Shown: positions 52,805-61,989, numbered from the stretch's first letter. The stretch: 64,000 nt of DNA from Thermohalobaculum sp039513195 (GCA_039513195.1 JBCCRM010000001.1:186001-250000); one strand, 5' to 3'. Translations and numbers: made by a program. Notes: generated from the sequence alone by a model not told the origin.

Positions 52805-53878
52805 ATGATCCCTGAAGACCGTTTGACGGATATCCTGGACCGTTTCGCCTATCTCGAAGCGCGAATGGCAGAAGCGACGGATCCTGCCGAAATCGCTGCA
52901 ACGGCGAAAGAGTATGCGCGCCTGCGGGATACCGCTGCGGCGATAGATGCATGGCGCAAGACCAAGACGGATCTGGCCGCAGCCCAGGCCCTAGCCGACG
53001 ACCCGGAAATGGCAGATCTCGCGCAGGAGGAAATTGCCGTGCTGGAGGCCCTTCTCCCGGAGCTCGACGCCGCGCTCAAGCTCGCTCTTTTGCCGCGCGA
53101 CGAAGCCGACGACCGCGCCGCCATCCTCGAGATCCGGCCCGGAACCGGCGGCGACGAGGCCGCCCTGTTCGCATCTGATCTCGCGCGAATGTATCACCGT
53201 TACGCCGAGGCGCGGGGTTGGCGCTTCGATATGCTCAGTGAAAGCCTCGATCAACTCGGAGGTTTGCGGGAGGCGGTCGTTGCCATTCGCGGCGAGGGCG
53301 TCTTCGCCCGGCTTAAGTTCGAAAGCGGCGTTCACCGGGTCCAGCGCGTGCCGGTGACCGAGGCCGGCGGGCGCATCCACACCTCGGCTGCGACCGTCGC
53401 CGTTTTGCCGGAGGCAGAGGAGGTCGATATCGCTATTGCCCCCGCTGATCTTCGCATCGACACGATGCGCGCCTCGGGCGCCGGCGGCCAGCATGTCAAC
53501 ACCACCGACAGCGCGGTGCGCATCACCCATCTGCCGACCGGTATCGTCGTTACCAGTGCCGAGAAGTCGCAGCATCAGAACCGGGCCCGTGCCATGGAGG
53601 TTCTGCGTGCCCGCCTGTTCGACCAGGCCCGGCGCTCGGCGGCCGATGCCCGTGCGGCGGATCGCAAGGGGCAGGTGGGCTCCGGCGACCGGTCAGAGCG
53701 TGTGCGGACCTATAATTTCCCCCAAGGCAGGGTCACCGACCATCGCATTGGCCTGACGCTTTATCGCCTGCCGCAGATCATGGAGGGCGATCTTGACGAA
53801 GTCATCGATGCGCTGACAGCCTCCGACCAAGCGGATCGTTTGGCTGAGGCGGGGCTCGGCGGGTCTTCAGACAGATGA
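52805..53878 (+). CDS. prfA: Peptide chain release factor 1
   Basis: 357 residues, the usual RF1 length. It releases nascent chains at UAA and UAG. RPGTGGDEAALFA, GGRIHTSAATVAVLPEAEEVD and GAGGQHVNTTDSAVRITHLPTG are family blocks; the GGQ glutamine that contacts the peptidyl-transferase centre is the target of PrmC, encoded next. The C-terminal RVRTYNFPQGRVTDHRIGLTL is conserved. ATG at 52805 gives MIPEDRLTDILDRFAYLEARM; the upstream frame is not protein-like. It overlaps prmC by 4 nt, so the factor and its modifying enzyme are co-translated. Confidence 0.96.
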   Translation: MIPEDRLTDILDRFAYLEARMAEATDPAEIAATAKEYARLRDTAAAIDAWRKTKTDLAAAQALADDPEMADLAQEEIAVLEALLPELDAALKLALLPRDEADDRAAILEIRPGTGGDEAALFASDLARMYHRYAEARGWRFDMLSESLDQLGGLREAVVAIRGEGVFARLKFESGVHRVQRVPVTEAGGRIHTSAATVAVLPEAEEVDIAIAPADLRIDTMRASGAGGQHVNTTDSAVRITHLPTGIVVTSAEKSQHQNRARAMEVLRARLFDQARRSAADARAADRKGQVGSGDRSERVRTYNFPQGRVTDHRIGLTLYRLPQIMEGDLDEVIDALTASDQADRLAEAGLGGSSDR

Positions 53879-54738
53879 CCGCAGGCGGGAGCCAAGATGC
53901 CAGCATGCGCCAAGCTCGCCGAGACCTGATCGCCGCCGCCACGAAGCGGCTCGCCACCGCCGGCGTGCGGGATCCGGGACGCGATGCGCGCCTGTTGATG
54001 CGCTGGATCTCGGGCCTGGATGGCGCCGGTTTAATGGCTGCGGAGAATGACCCGATGCAGGACGCGGAAGCAGCGGCCTTCGACTGCGCCGTCGCCGCCC
54101 GGGCCGCGCGACAGCCGCTCAGCCAGATCGTCGGATGGCGCAGCTTCTGGGGACGCGACTTCATCGTGACCCCCGACGTGCTCGATCCCCGACCCGAAAC
54201 CGAGTCCCTTATCGCCGAGGCGCTCCGCCGACCGGCCCGTCGCGTGCTGGATCTTGGGACGGGATCGGGGTGCATTCTGGTCACGCTTCTCGCAGAATGG
54301 CGTGAAGCCAGCGGGTTGGGTGTCGATATCTGCGACAAGGCTCTGGCGGTTGCGGCGCGCAATGCCCACCTATTTGACGTGGCCGGCAGGTGCGAATGGC
54401 GCAGCGGGGATTGGTGCCTGGGCCTTACCGGTCGCTTTGACCTCATCCTCTCAAACCCGCCCTATGTCCCCGCTCACCAAATGGCGGGCTTGGAGCCTGA
54501 GGTCATTGACCACGAACCGAAAATCGCTCTGTCCCCCGGCGGCGACGGGCTGGCAGCCTACAGGTCGATGGCGCCCTATCTTAGCGCCTTACTGCTGCCC
54601 CATGGGCGTGTGATTGTCGAGATAGGCGTCGGGAAGGCGGAATCCGTTCAGGCCATTTTGGCGGCTGCAGGATTAGACACCTGCGAACTAATTCCGGATT
54701 TATCCGGTCGTGTTCGCGCGGTCGTCGCCAGGGCATAA
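53875..54738 (+). CDS. prmC: Release factor glutamine methyltransferase PrmC
   Basis: 287 residues. It methylates the GGQ glutamine of release factors with S-adenosylmethionine. A helical N-terminal domain (about 15-95) precedes the Rossmann fold: RVLDLGTGSGCILVTLLAEW binds SAM, NPPYVPAHQMAGLEPEV contains the diagnostic NPPY that holds the glutamine, and DHEPKIALSPGGDGLAAYR follows. A PRPETE-type motif (DPRPETESLIAEAL) is also present. ATGA overlap with prfA. A perfect 10-bp inverted repeat starts 3 nt after the stop. Confidence 0.95.
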   Translation: MTAGGSQDASMRQARRDLIAAATKRLATAGVRDPGRDARLLMRWISGLDGAGLMAAENDPMQDAEAAAFDCAVAARAARQPLSQIVGWRSFWGRDFIVTPDVLDPRPETESLIAEALRRPARRVLDLGTGSGCILVTLLAEWREASGLGVDICDKALAVAARNAHLFDVAGRCEWRSGDWCLGLTGRFDLILSNPPYVPAHQMAGLEPEVIDHEPKIALSPGGDGLAAYRSMAPYLSALLLPHGRVIVEIGVGKAESVQAILAAAGLDTCELIPDLSGRVRAVVARA

Positions 54739-54741
54739 AGC

Positions 54742-54763
54742 ATTTCGTCAGACCTGACGAAAT
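54742..54763. promoter_or_regulatory. Perfect 10-bp inverted repeat after prmC
   Basis: ATTTCGTCAG (54742-54751) is the exact reverse complement of CTGACGAAAT (54754-54763), separated by AC only. As RNA it could end the prfA-prmC transcript, but no T-run follows. As DNA its short-spaced symmetry looks like a dimeric operator, and a candidate promoter begins 6 nt downstream. Confidence 0.55.
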
Positions 54764-54768
54764 ACTAG

Positions 54769-54796
54769 TTGAGGTGCACAGGAAACAGGCTATACC
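54769..54796 (+). promoter_or_regulatory. Candidate promoter of the DUF4167 gene
   Basis: TTGAGG (54769-54774) and TATACC (54791-54796) with 16 nt between. It lies just past the inverted repeat at 54742-54763 and about 150 nt before the start codon, implying a long leader. Confidence 0.4.
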
Positions 54797-54882
54797 TAGC
54801 GTAGTCCCAAGGAATGAGCGGACGTGTCCGTTGAATTGGGGAAACCCTGGGACATCGCGACAGTGCAATGTGAGTAGCACAG

Positions 54883-54907
54883 CGAAACGCGGATGCGCCG
54901 CGTTTCG
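54883..54907 (+). ncRNA. Perfect 10-bp stem in the 5' leader of the DUF4167 gene
   Basis: CGAAACGCGG (54883-54892) pairs fully with CCGCGTTTCG (54898-54907) around a 5-nt loop, 43 nt before the start codon. It is a predicted leader structure, not a recognised riboswitch. Confidence 0.45.
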
Positions 54908-54950
54908 GTCGACGGATACGATCTGGCAGCGCAACATTCAAACAGCTTGT

Positions 54951-55583
54951 ATGGGTATGAGATCAGCTCAGAAATCAAATCGGGCCCGCGGACGGGGTAA
55001 CCGAAAAGGGAACGGAAACAACGTAAACCGCGTCTATGAGAGCGCGGGCCCAGAAGGAAAAGTCCGTGGGACGCCACAGCAAATCATCGATAAATACTTG
55101 AGTTTGGCGCGCGACGCGCAGACATCAGGTGATCGGGTGACTTCGGAGAATTTTCTTCAACACGCCGAGCATTACCAACGGATTTTGCTGTTGGCGATGG
55201 GACCGCAGCAGGAGCGACGTGAGCAGCCGGAAGGCACTGCAGACGTTGGCGAGGACGAATTGGAGATCGCCGGATCAGGGCAGCAGCCGGAGGTGCCGCA
55301 ACCGCCGCGGCACGTAAACGGCTCCGAAGACCACGGCGTTGCGACAATCGATGTTGAGGAGCAACCAACTGCTGCAACGACGCCGGAGTCCATGCAGTCG
55401 GCTGCCGTTGGTGGTTTGACCACAATAGATCCGGCGCCACCGGGCGAAGGGGATGATCTCCTTGTCAAAACCGAGGACGTCGCGAACAGCCAGCCAAAAC
55501 GGCGGCGGTCGAACGGACGGGCAAAAGCCGCAGCGAAGGACGACACGGCAGTGGCCGACACGCCGCAGAGCCTGCCCGAGTGA
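54951..55583 (+). CDS. DUF4167 domain-containing protein
   Basis: 210 residues from the ATG at 54951; the ATG at 54957 (MRSAQKSNR) is an equally plausible start, closer to the family norm, and neither has a clear ribosome site. The conserved DUF4167 region is residues 3-90: basic SNRARGRGNRKGNGNNVNRVYE, then GPEGKVRGTPQQIIDKY and a DRVTSENFLQHAEHYQRILL-like ending. The rest is low-complexity, acidic then Lys/Arg-rich (QPKRRRSNGRAKAAAK). The family is confined mostly to alphaproteobacteria and usually follows prmC; its basic N-terminus suggests RNA or ribosome contact, which is inference. Confidence 0.85.
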   Translation: MGMRSAQKSNRARGRGNRKGNGNNVNRVYESAGPEGKVRGTPQQIIDKYLSLARDAQTSGDRVTSENFLQHAEHYQRILLLAMGPQQERREQPEGTADVGEDELEIAGSGQQPEVPQPPRHVNGSEDHGVATIDVEEQPTAATTPESMQSAAVGGLTTIDPAPPGEGDDLLVKTEDVANSQPKRRRSNGRAKAAAKDDTAVADTPQSLPE

Positions 55584-55600
55584 ATCTGGGACGCGACAGG

Positions 55601-56428
55601 TCATTCGACGGCGGCTAGGGCGAGAAACTCTTGAACTGTAAGGGTTTCGGCCCGCCGCGTTTCGTCGATCCCGACCTGCGCCAGTGGTTCATTGGGGTGT
55701 GGCCAAACAGCCTTTAACGACTGTCGCAGCATTTTGCGCCTCTGCGCGAAGGCCGCCGCGACCACCCGTTCTAGGCGTTTTGGATCCACTGACGCCACGG
55801 CTGTGCCGGGGCGAACATGCACGATGGCAGAGCTAACCTTCGGTGGCGGCGTGAAGGCGAGCGGTCCAACCTCAAACGCGATCTGCGCTGCTGCTCGCCA
55901 TTGCGCCAGTACTGATAGCCGTCCATAGGCCTTGCTCCCAGGCTGCGCCACAATCCTATCGGCAACCTCCTTCTGAAACATCAGCGTCAGCGAGTGCCAC
56001 CACGGCGGCCATTCGGGCGGCAGCATCCAGCGCACAAACAGCTCCGTGCCAATATTGTACGGCAGATTGGCGACGACTCTGGGCGCGTCACCGACGGTAT
56101 CGCGCAGATCGATCTCAAGCGCGTCGCCCTCGATCACACGGAGGCGCCCTGGATAATGAGCCGCTATCTCCGCCAACGCATCGAGGCATCGGGCATCCCG
56201 CTCTACCGCCACGACTTTCGCTGCACCCGCCGACAAGAGCGCCCGGGTGAGACCGCCGGGCCCCGGGCCGATCTCCAATATCTCCGCCCCTTCCAGCGGT
56301 CCCGCTATGCGTGCGATCCGGCCAGTAAGGTTCAGGTCCAGAATGAAGTTCTGCCCGAGCGACTTGCGCGCAGCGAGGCCATGCCGGGCAATCACCTCCC
56401 GCAGCGGGGGCAAGCCGTCGGAGCTCAC
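55601..56428 (-). CDS. rsmA: 16S rRNA (adenine1518/1519-N6)-dimethyltransferase
   Basis: 275 residues. RsmA (KsgA) dimethylates two adjacent adenines near the 3' end of 16S rRNA late in small-subunit assembly. KSLGQNFILDLN and EILEIGPGPGGLTRALL form the SAM site; VIEGDALEIDL and NLPYNIGTELFVRW (motif IV, N-L-P-Y) are catalytic; FTPPPKVSSAIVHVRP is in the C-terminal domain. It overlaps pdxA by 4 nt (56425-56428), placing it at the end of the lpt-surA-pdxA cluster. The convergent DUF4167 gene ends 17 nt away. Confidence 0.96.
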   Translation of the reverse strand: MSSDGLPPLREVIARHGLAARKSLGQNFILDLNLTGRIARIAGPLEGAEILEIGPGPGGLTRALLSAGAAKVVAVERDARCLDALAEIAAHYPGRLRVIEGDALEIDLRDTVGDAPRVVANLPYNIGTELFVRWMLPPEWPPWWHSLTLMFQKEVADRIVAQPGSKAYGRLSVLAQWRAAAQIAFEVGPLAFTPPPKVSSAIVHVRPGTAVASVDPKRLERVVAAAFAQRRKMLRQSLKAVWPHPNEPLAQVGIDETRRAETLTVQEFLALAAVE

Positions 56429-57411
56429 CCCGCGATCACTGCTTGACCGGCCCGCCGCCGCGCCGCCAATCGGCCGGCAAGGTTCAGCGCTTCGATCAGG
56501 CTGGTCGGATCGGCGATCCCTTTGCCCGCGATGTCGTAAGCAGTGCCGTGATCCGGCGAGGTGCGGATGAAGGGCAAGCCAAGGGTCACGTTGACCCCAC
56601 GGTCGAAATCCAATGCTTTCAGCGGGATAAGGCCCTGATCGTGATACATGGTCAAGGCTGCATCATAGTGTTTCCGAGCGGCAGCATGGAATAGCGTGTC
56701 AGCCGGATGCGGGCCGGTGACCGACAGCCCCTCGGCCCGCAGCGCTTCGATCGTCGGGATGATCGTCTCGATCTCCTCCCGCCCCATCGCGCCGCCCTCG
56801 CCGGCATGGGGGTTGAGCCCAGTCAGAGCCAATCGTGGGGCCGCGATGCCGAAGTCGCGCCGCAGGGCTTGGTCCGTGATCCGTGCCGTCTCGGTGATCA
56901 GGGCGGGCGTGAGTTGCCGCGGCACCTCTGCCAGCGGGATATGGATCGTAACCGGCACCACGCGCAGCGATGGTCCGGCAAGCATCATCACCGCCTGCGG
57001 CGCACCGGCCAAATGGGCGAGATACTCGGTATGCCCTGGGAAGGCGAAGCCGGCGCCTTTCTTCAACGCCAACTTGTTGATCGGGTTTGTCACGACCGCG
57101 GCTGCCTTGCCGGCCTGCACCAGTCCGACCGCTCTGTCGATCGCCGCGACGATGCTGGGCGCATTCGTCGGGTCCGGTTGCCCCGGCGGTGCAAGCGCGG
57201 GCAGGGGCTGCGGCAAGACCGGCAGCGCGGTTGCAAAGGCGGCTGCCGCCTCGGACGGATCGTCGATCACCGCCAAGGGACCGGAGAGGCGTGCCGGATC
57301 ATCGATGGCAAAGAAAGGCTGCGCCACTTTGCACGACGCCCAAGCTGCCGTTGCAATCTCGCCGCCGATCCCGGACGGGTCGCCCATCGTAAGGGCCAGC
57401 GGTACCACCAT
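56425..57411 (-). CDS. pdxA: 4-Hydroxythreonine-4-phosphate dehydrogenase
   Basis: 328 residues. PdxA oxidises 4-phosphohydroxy-threonine in the deoxyxylulose-dependent route to vitamin B6. MVVPLALTMGDPSGIGGEI is a typical start; FPGHTEYLAHLAG, TIHIPLAEVP, NPHAGEGGAMGREE and MYHDQGLIPLKALDFDRGVNVTLGLPFIRTSPDHGTAYDIAGKG contain the conserved His metal ligands and NAD site. Start and surA stop share one base at 57411, and rsmA overlaps its end by 4 nt, so the three genes are translated as a block. Confidence 0.96.
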   Translation of the reverse strand: MVVPLALTMGDPSGIGGEIATAAWASCKVAQPFFAIDDPARLSGPLAVIDDPSEAAAAFATALPVLPQPLPALAPPGQPDPTNAPSIVAAIDRAVGLVQAGKAAAVVTNPINKLALKKGAGFAFPGHTEYLAHLAGAPQAVMMLAGPSLRVVPVTIHIPLAEVPRQLTPALITETARITDQALRRDFGIAAPRLALTGLNPHAGEGGAMGREEIETIIPTIEALRAEGLSVTGPHPADTLFHAAARKHYDAALTMYHDQGLIPLKALDFDRGVNVTLGLPFIRTSPDHGTAYDIAGKGIADPTSLIEALNLAGRLAARRRAGQAVIAG

Positions 57412-58385
57412 CAGCGCAACTCGATCAGCGCTTCGCGCCGCAGCTCCTGCAACAGACCGTCGGCAAGGCGTTGCATCCGCTCGTTGGCAATCTGATCGGT
57501 CACGCGCGCCCGCAAATTCGGGTCTGCGGTTTGGGCGGTCTGATCCTCGCTGCCTCGAATGTCTAAAACCTTCAGCAGCGAATATCCCCCCGCCACCTTC
57601 AGCGGCTCTGAAACATCGCCCGGCTCCAACTGTCCCAAGGCTTGGGCGAGATCAGGCGGCAGGCGATCCGAACTGATCCAGCCGATTTCGCCGTCCCGCG
57701 AAGCCGAGGGCGAGCGCGAATGCTGCCGCACCGCGGCGACGAAATCGGCGCCGCCATTGAGGTCGTCGGAGAGTTGCGTGGCCAGTGCCAAGGTGTCGGC
57801 ATCGCTGCGCCCAGCATCCTCGGCCGGCAGTCCGATCTCCAGCACCCGGTAGCGCCGGTCGCTGCCGCCGCTCGCGAGCGCGATTTCGGCGTCGACCTCG
57901 GCATCGGTGGGTCGGATGCGTTGCGAAAAACGCCCCAGCACGACCTGACGCCAGATGATTTCAGCGCTGACCATATCCTCCAAGGCGCTCTTGCCGAGGC
58001 CGCGCGCACTGGTAAGCGCCCGGAGCTCGTTCACGGACACGCCCGCTCTCTGCGCAAATTCTTCCAACCCGGATTGGACGATTTCCTCGGTCGGGGTGAT
58101 GCCGAAGCGCGCGCCTTCCTGCAGTTTCAAACGGTCTTCAATCAGGCGGTTCAGCGCCTCGCGCTGCAATTGTTGGGCATCGTCGGCGCGAAAACCGCTG
58201 ACCACTAAGATCTGTGCCCGCTGTGCGATGTCATATCCGGTGACAGCCGACCCGTTGACCACCGCAACCGGGCGGAACGGTGTTTCCTGCACCTGCGCCT
58301 CGGCCATCTGCAGTGGCAGTACCAGAGAGGTCGTCAGCGCTGCCATCGAGAGCCAAAGTCCAAGTTTCCCCATCGTCTTTCCCAT
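57411..58385 (-). CDS. surA: Periplasmic peptidyl-prolyl isomerase / chaperone SurA
   Basis: 324 residues from the ATG at 58385; the longer frame to 58454 overlaps lptD. A signal peptide (LWLSMAALTTSLVLPLQMAEAQ) leads to the SurA N-terminal chaperone domain (VVNGSAVTGYDIAQRAQILV and a helical region to about 180) and one parvulin-type PPIase domain (about 185-290, with RDGEIGWISSDRLPPDLAQALGQLEPGDVSEPLKVAGGYSLLKVLD). E. coli SurA has two isomerase domains; the single one fits the shorter alphaproteobacterial form. It escorts outer-membrane proteins such as LptD, encoded 4 nt upstream. Confidence 0.9.
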   Translation of the reverse strand: MGKTMGKLGLWLSMAALTTSLVLPLQMAEAQVQETPFRPVAVVNGSAVTGYDIAQRAQILVVSGFRADDAQQLQREALNRLIEDRLKLQEGARFGITPTEEIVQSGLEEFAQRAGVSVNELRALTSARGLGKSALEDMVSAEIIWRQVVLGRFSQRIRPTDAEVDAEIALASGGSDRRYRVLEIGLPAEDAGRSDADTLALATQLSDDLNGGADFVAAVRQHSRSPSASRDGEIGWISSDRLPPDLAQALGQLEPGDVSEPLKVAGGYSLLKVLDIRGSEDQTAQTADPNLRARVTDQIANERMQRLADGLLQELRREALIELR

Positions 58386-58389
58386 CGGC

Positions 58390-60621
58390 TCAGTTGTCGG
58401 CGCCCGTTCGAGGCTTGATCGCGGTGGTGGTGCGTCCGGTGCCGAAATCGCCAAACCCGCTCGGTGCTCGCCGCGTATTGTCTTGGTTGCCTAGGGTCAA
58501 CAGGCGCACTTGTACACCGACCGAGGTCGACGCCGGTGTGTCGTCGGAATCCGTAAACCGCCGGCGTAGGAACAGGTCGACCTCGCAACATTCGTTGGCA
58601 TAGGTGATCCTGCCGCCGGCTTCCACAAATTCCTGCTCCTCCAGATCGCGCTGGAAGAACCCGTTGACGCCCCAATTGCGGGTAATCGCGATCGTCGTCC
58701 GGCCGGCCACCTCCTCTCGATCCTCCGGCGTGCCAAGCGCGGGATCCTCGTTCAGGAAGATGTAACCGGCCGAGAGATCGACGGGCCCGATACTAAGATC
58801 CCCGTAGATTTCGTTCCGATTGACCGACGCATCGTCGTCGAAACGGATCCTCTGCGTGACGCTGGCCCAATCCTCGTACCTTACGGTCCAGGCGCCAACG
58901 AAGTCGGATTGTTGATCTGCGAGGCCCGATCCCTCGGTAAACTCCTCCGCCTCGGCAAAGCGGAAGACCCGCCCGATGGTGGCGTCGAGCCCGATGCCGT
59001 CATCGGTGATCCGCTCGTAGCGCAGGCCCAGATTGAAGCGCGGCCCCTCCTCGAATCCGTCGATGCCCGAGAAGTGGTTCCGGTCGAAAAGGTTCGTTTC
59101 GTCGAACTCGATTTGCTGACTGTCTTCGTTCACGAACTCCGGGCCGTTGCCGCCGAAGGGCGCGACGATGAATTGCGCGATTGGCTCGAGAATATGGGCG
59201 TCGCCATCGTCTTCGTCGTAGATCAGCGGGTATCGCGCTTCGAGCCCCGCCAGCGGTGCGAGGCGCAGTGAGGTGTCATCCGCCGTGTCCGGGTTGTCGC
59301 CAATGACGAAGACATCGCCCCGTACCTCGCCGAATGCACTCAGCGACAGGCCGACGGGCAGGACCCATTGCCGCTCCCAGTCGGCCCCTACCGAGAGGCG
59401 GCCAGTATCCTCGGCAGTGTTCCGGAGCAGCACCTGGCTGTTCGCGAAGAAACCGAGATCGCCGCCAAGAACATCTTGCGGCAGGTCGTACCGCGCGTCG
59501 AAATCCGGGACAACCAGCGGGATCTGCCCGGCCGGTTCGAAATCGCGGAGCGACTGAAACCGGACAGCGGAGACATCGAAGAACCCGGCGCGCGAGTAAC
59601 GGTTCACGAAGAGCTCGGACGTCAGACGGTCCTCGTTCGAGAAATCGAAGAAGCGCAGATAGGCATCGTCCGACGAGAATTTGACGTCCCACCCCCAGTT
59701 GATGTCATTGCCGAATGTGAAGTTGCCTTCGGTGTCTAAATGCCCTTGCAGCCCTGGCTCTCCGGTGAAATCGGTCTGGACCAGCGAGCCCAACACCTCG
59801 AAGCCACCATTGTCGAAAGCACGGCGGACTTCCCCCACCCCGACGATCCCGGAGTCGGTAGTGAAGAACGGCGCGAAGGTTGCGTCAGTTTGGTCGTCGA
59901 TCACGAAGTAGTAAGGGATCTGAATGCCATAGCCGTAATTGGTCGATTGTCGCGGCTCTGGCACCAAAAAGCCGGAGGCTCGGTCGACGGTCGGGTCCGG
60001 ATGGCTGAAATAGGGGACCCAAGCGATCGGCACACCGAAAACGTCGAGGGTGGCGTTTTCGTAGTGGACGATCCGCTCTTCCTCGTCATGGACGACGCGA
60101 CGGGCCCTGATCCGCCAGAGTGGTGTGGGGTTCTCCTGGCACACCAGGCAGGGGCTATAAACCGCTCGGGAGAGCGCGTTGTAGCGGTTCTCGAACCGCC
60201 GCGCTTCGACAGCCGAGAGACGTGCGGTGCCGCCGATCACCGACTGTGCGCCCCGCACCAGGCCGTCTCGCAGCTCTGCGTCCAGCTCAGCCGCCGAGGC
60301 GAAGACTGTGACGCCGGCGGGGTCGCGCAACACGATCTCTCCCGCCGCCTCGATCCGGTTGGCATTCTGGTCGTAGATGATCTTATCGGCGGTCAGGGTC
60401 CGTTCGCCGTAATAGACCTCGACATTGCCCTCTGCGATGACGCGGCCGGCCTCCGTATCGTAGGTGACGTTGTCAGCGACAAGCGCGACCGGGAGATCCT
60501 GTTCCAATTCCAACCCAGCAAGCGGGCCTTGCCCTTGCGCGAGCGCCAGCGGGACTGCGCCAAGCGCTGCCATCGCCGCGCTGGCAGCCAGCACGCTGCG
60601 CAAGCTGATCGAAATCGGCAA
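58390..60621 (-). CDS. lptD: LPS-assembly outer-membrane protein LptD
   Basis: 743 residues if translation begins at the TTG at 60621, which follows AGAAGGGGGACGGC; a TTG at 60684 would add 21 residues. The signal peptide (SLRSVLAASAAMAALGAVPLALAQ) is followed by the periplasmic OstA/LptA-like domain (VTYDTEAGRVIAEGNVEVYYGERTLTADKI, about 30-190, with CLVC) and the LptD beta-barrel to the C-terminus, ending in the aromatic-rich CEVDLFLRRRF region. It inserts lipopolysaccharide into the outer leaflet. A good promoter lies at 60750-60779. The next gene downstream is surA. Confidence 0.93.
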   Translation of the reverse strand: MPISISLRSVLAASAAMAALGAVPLALAQGQGPLAGLELEQDLPVALVADNVTYDTEAGRVIAEGNVEVYYGERTLTADKIIYDQNANRIEAAGEIVLRDPAGVTVFASAAELDAELRDGLVRGAQSVIGGTARLSAVEARRFENRYNALSRAVYSPCLVCQENPTPLWRIRARRVVHDEEERIVHYENATLDVFGVPIAWVPYFSHPDPTVDRASGFLVPEPRQSTNYGYGIQIPYYFVIDDQTDATFAPFFTTDSGIVGVGEVRRAFDNGGFEVLGSLVQTDFTGEPGLQGHLDTEGNFTFGNDINWGWDVKFSSDDAYLRFFDFSNEDRLTSELFVNRYSRAGFFDVSAVRFQSLRDFEPAGQIPLVVPDFDARYDLPQDVLGGDLGFFANSQVLLRNTAEDTGRLSVGADWERQWVLPVGLSLSAFGEVRGDVFVIGDNPDTADDTSLRLAPLAGLEARYPLIYDEDDGDAHILEPIAQFIVAPFGGNGPEFVNEDSQQIEFDETNLFDRNHFSGIDGFEEGPRFNLGLRYERITDDGIGLDATIGRVFRFAEAEEFTEGSGLADQQSDFVGAWTVRYEDWASVTQRIRFDDDASVNRNEIYGDLSIGPVDLSAGYIFLNEDPALGTPEDREEVAGRTTIAITRNWGVNGFFQRDLEEQEFVEAGGRITYANECCEVDLFLRRRFTDSDDTPASTSVGVQVRLLTLGNQDNTRRAPSGFGDFGTGRTTTAIKPRTGADN

Positions 60622-60749
60622 GCCGTCCCCCTTCTCGGGCCCAGTCTTTTTAAGCTTTGTCCGTCTTTCGGTGCTACAGATCAAGCCTGCGCTGTGGTGC
60701 CGAATATTTTTTCGTCTTGGCGCTTTGACGACTGTTGTTCTTGCGGTGC

Positions 60750-60779
60750 ATTATCAGAACTGAAGTTTAACATAGTCAA
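60750..60779 (-). promoter_or_regulatory. Strong sigma70-type promoter ahead of lptD
   Basis: On the minus strand, TTGACT (60774-60779) and GATAAT (60750-60755) are spaced 18 nt, matching consensus at 5 of 6 positions in each box. It lies in the 252-nt AT-richer gap between lptG and lptD, about 130 nt before the TTG start, and would let lptD-surA-pdxA-rsmA be transcribed independently of lptFG. Confidence 0.6.
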
Positions 60780-60873
60780 GCTGCCGCCGGGCAGGGCCAG
60801 AACTGCCAGATAAGAACCTCCGCAACTTAGGGCGGCACGTTGTCTCTGCTCTCACGAAGTGAAACGGCTGCCG

Positions 60874-61989
60874 CTAGCCGTCTTCGAAATGCAGCAGCAG
60901 TCCGAGCGAGAAGAGCACCGCAGACGCCGGCGGTCCCCAGGCTGCAAGCTCGATAGGTACGGCACCGGAGGCACCGAGCGCGGTCGCGATATCGGAGAGG
61001 AAGAAATAGCCGAAACCCGTCATGACGCAGCCGAGAGCCATATAGCCGAGGCCGCCGAACCGCGCATGGCGCATCGAGAACGAAGCCCCGACCAGCACCA
61101 TCGCCGCGAAGACGATGGGGGCGGAAATCAGCGAGTGCCAATGCAGCCTATGGCGGGACGATGAAAAACCCGAATCCTCCAAAACCCGTATGAAGTCGGG
61201 CAGCGCCCAGAACGAGATCGTCTCCGGCGGCGCGAAGCTCTCCTGGATCCTCTCCGGCGTAAGGTCGGTCCTGATCCGCAGCTCGTCCCTGATGCGGGCC
61301 ACGGTGCCGGCGCTGTCGGTGTCCAAACTCGCGGGGGGCAAGTCCCAGCTCCGCACCCCGGTCAGCCGCCAAGCTCGGTCCTCAAGAATTGCGCTGCGCG
61401 CCTCCATGCGGCGATAAAATCGGTCGGAAGTATCGAACATGAAGACCGAGACATCCCACATACGCTCGACTGTGCCGGAGGCGCGCGCCGAACGGATGAC
61501 AATCTGCCCGGTTTCGTCGCCTTGGCGGAGCCACAAACCGTCTTCCGAGACCGAAAGAGAAGACGAAGAGCGGCCAAAATAGCGCTCCTCCAGCGCCTCG
61601 AACCGGCCGGCGAAGGCGGAAGCGAGGGGATTGTAGACGGAAAATGCGAACACCCCAAGTACGCTCGACGCGACTAAGGCGGGGGCGACCAAAGCCCAGA
61701 CCGATATACCGGCGGCCCGGGTCACCACCAATTCGGACGACCGGGCCAGCCAGGCGAAAGCGGTCATCGCGGCGAGGAGCACTGTGAACGGCGCTGCCGC
61801 GATCGTCACCGACGGTGCCTTGAGAAAAGCCATAGCGACTAAATCGGCAAAACCTGCCGTACCGTCAGAGTTTGAGCGGATCAATTCGACCAGATTGATC
61901 ACCACGACCAACGAGAGCACGGCGAGGAACGAAGCCCCGGCAATCGCCAGAAACCGCCGCGCGATATAGAGACTGAGGGTAAGGCTCAT
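60874..61989 (-). CDS. lptG: LPS export ABC transporter permease LptG
   Basis: 371 residues from the ATG at 61989, which overlaps the lptF stop by 4 nt. MSLTLSLYIARRFLAIAGASFLAVLSLVVVINLVELIR is helix 1 and its approach; six membrane helices flank a periplasmic beta-jellyroll of about residues 130-260 (LEERYFGRSSSSLSVSEDGLWLRQGDETGQIVI). The C-terminal helices include ISAPIVFAAMVLVGASFSMRHARFGGLGYM. With LptF it forms the inner-membrane channel of the LptB2FG exporter; the ATPase gene lptB is not in view. In-frame extension to 62079 is inside lptF and rejected. Confidence 0.94.
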   Translation of the reverse strand: MSLTLSLYIARRFLAIAGASFLAVLSLVVVINLVELIRSNSDGTAGFADLVAMAFLKAPSVTIAAAPFTVLLAAMTAFAWLARSSELVVTRAAGISVWALVAPALVASSVLGVFAFSVYNPLASAFAGRFEALEERYFGRSSSSLSVSEDGLWLRQGDETGQIVIRSARASGTVERMWDVSVFMFDTSDRFYRRMEARSAILEDRAWRLTGVRSWDLPPASLDTDSAGTVARIRDELRIRTDLTPERIQESFAPPETISFWALPDFIRVLEDSGFSSSRHRLHWHSLISAPIVFAAMVLVGASFSMRHARFGGLGYMALGCVMTGFGYFFLSDIATALGASGAVPIELAAWGPPASAVLFSLGLLLHFEDG

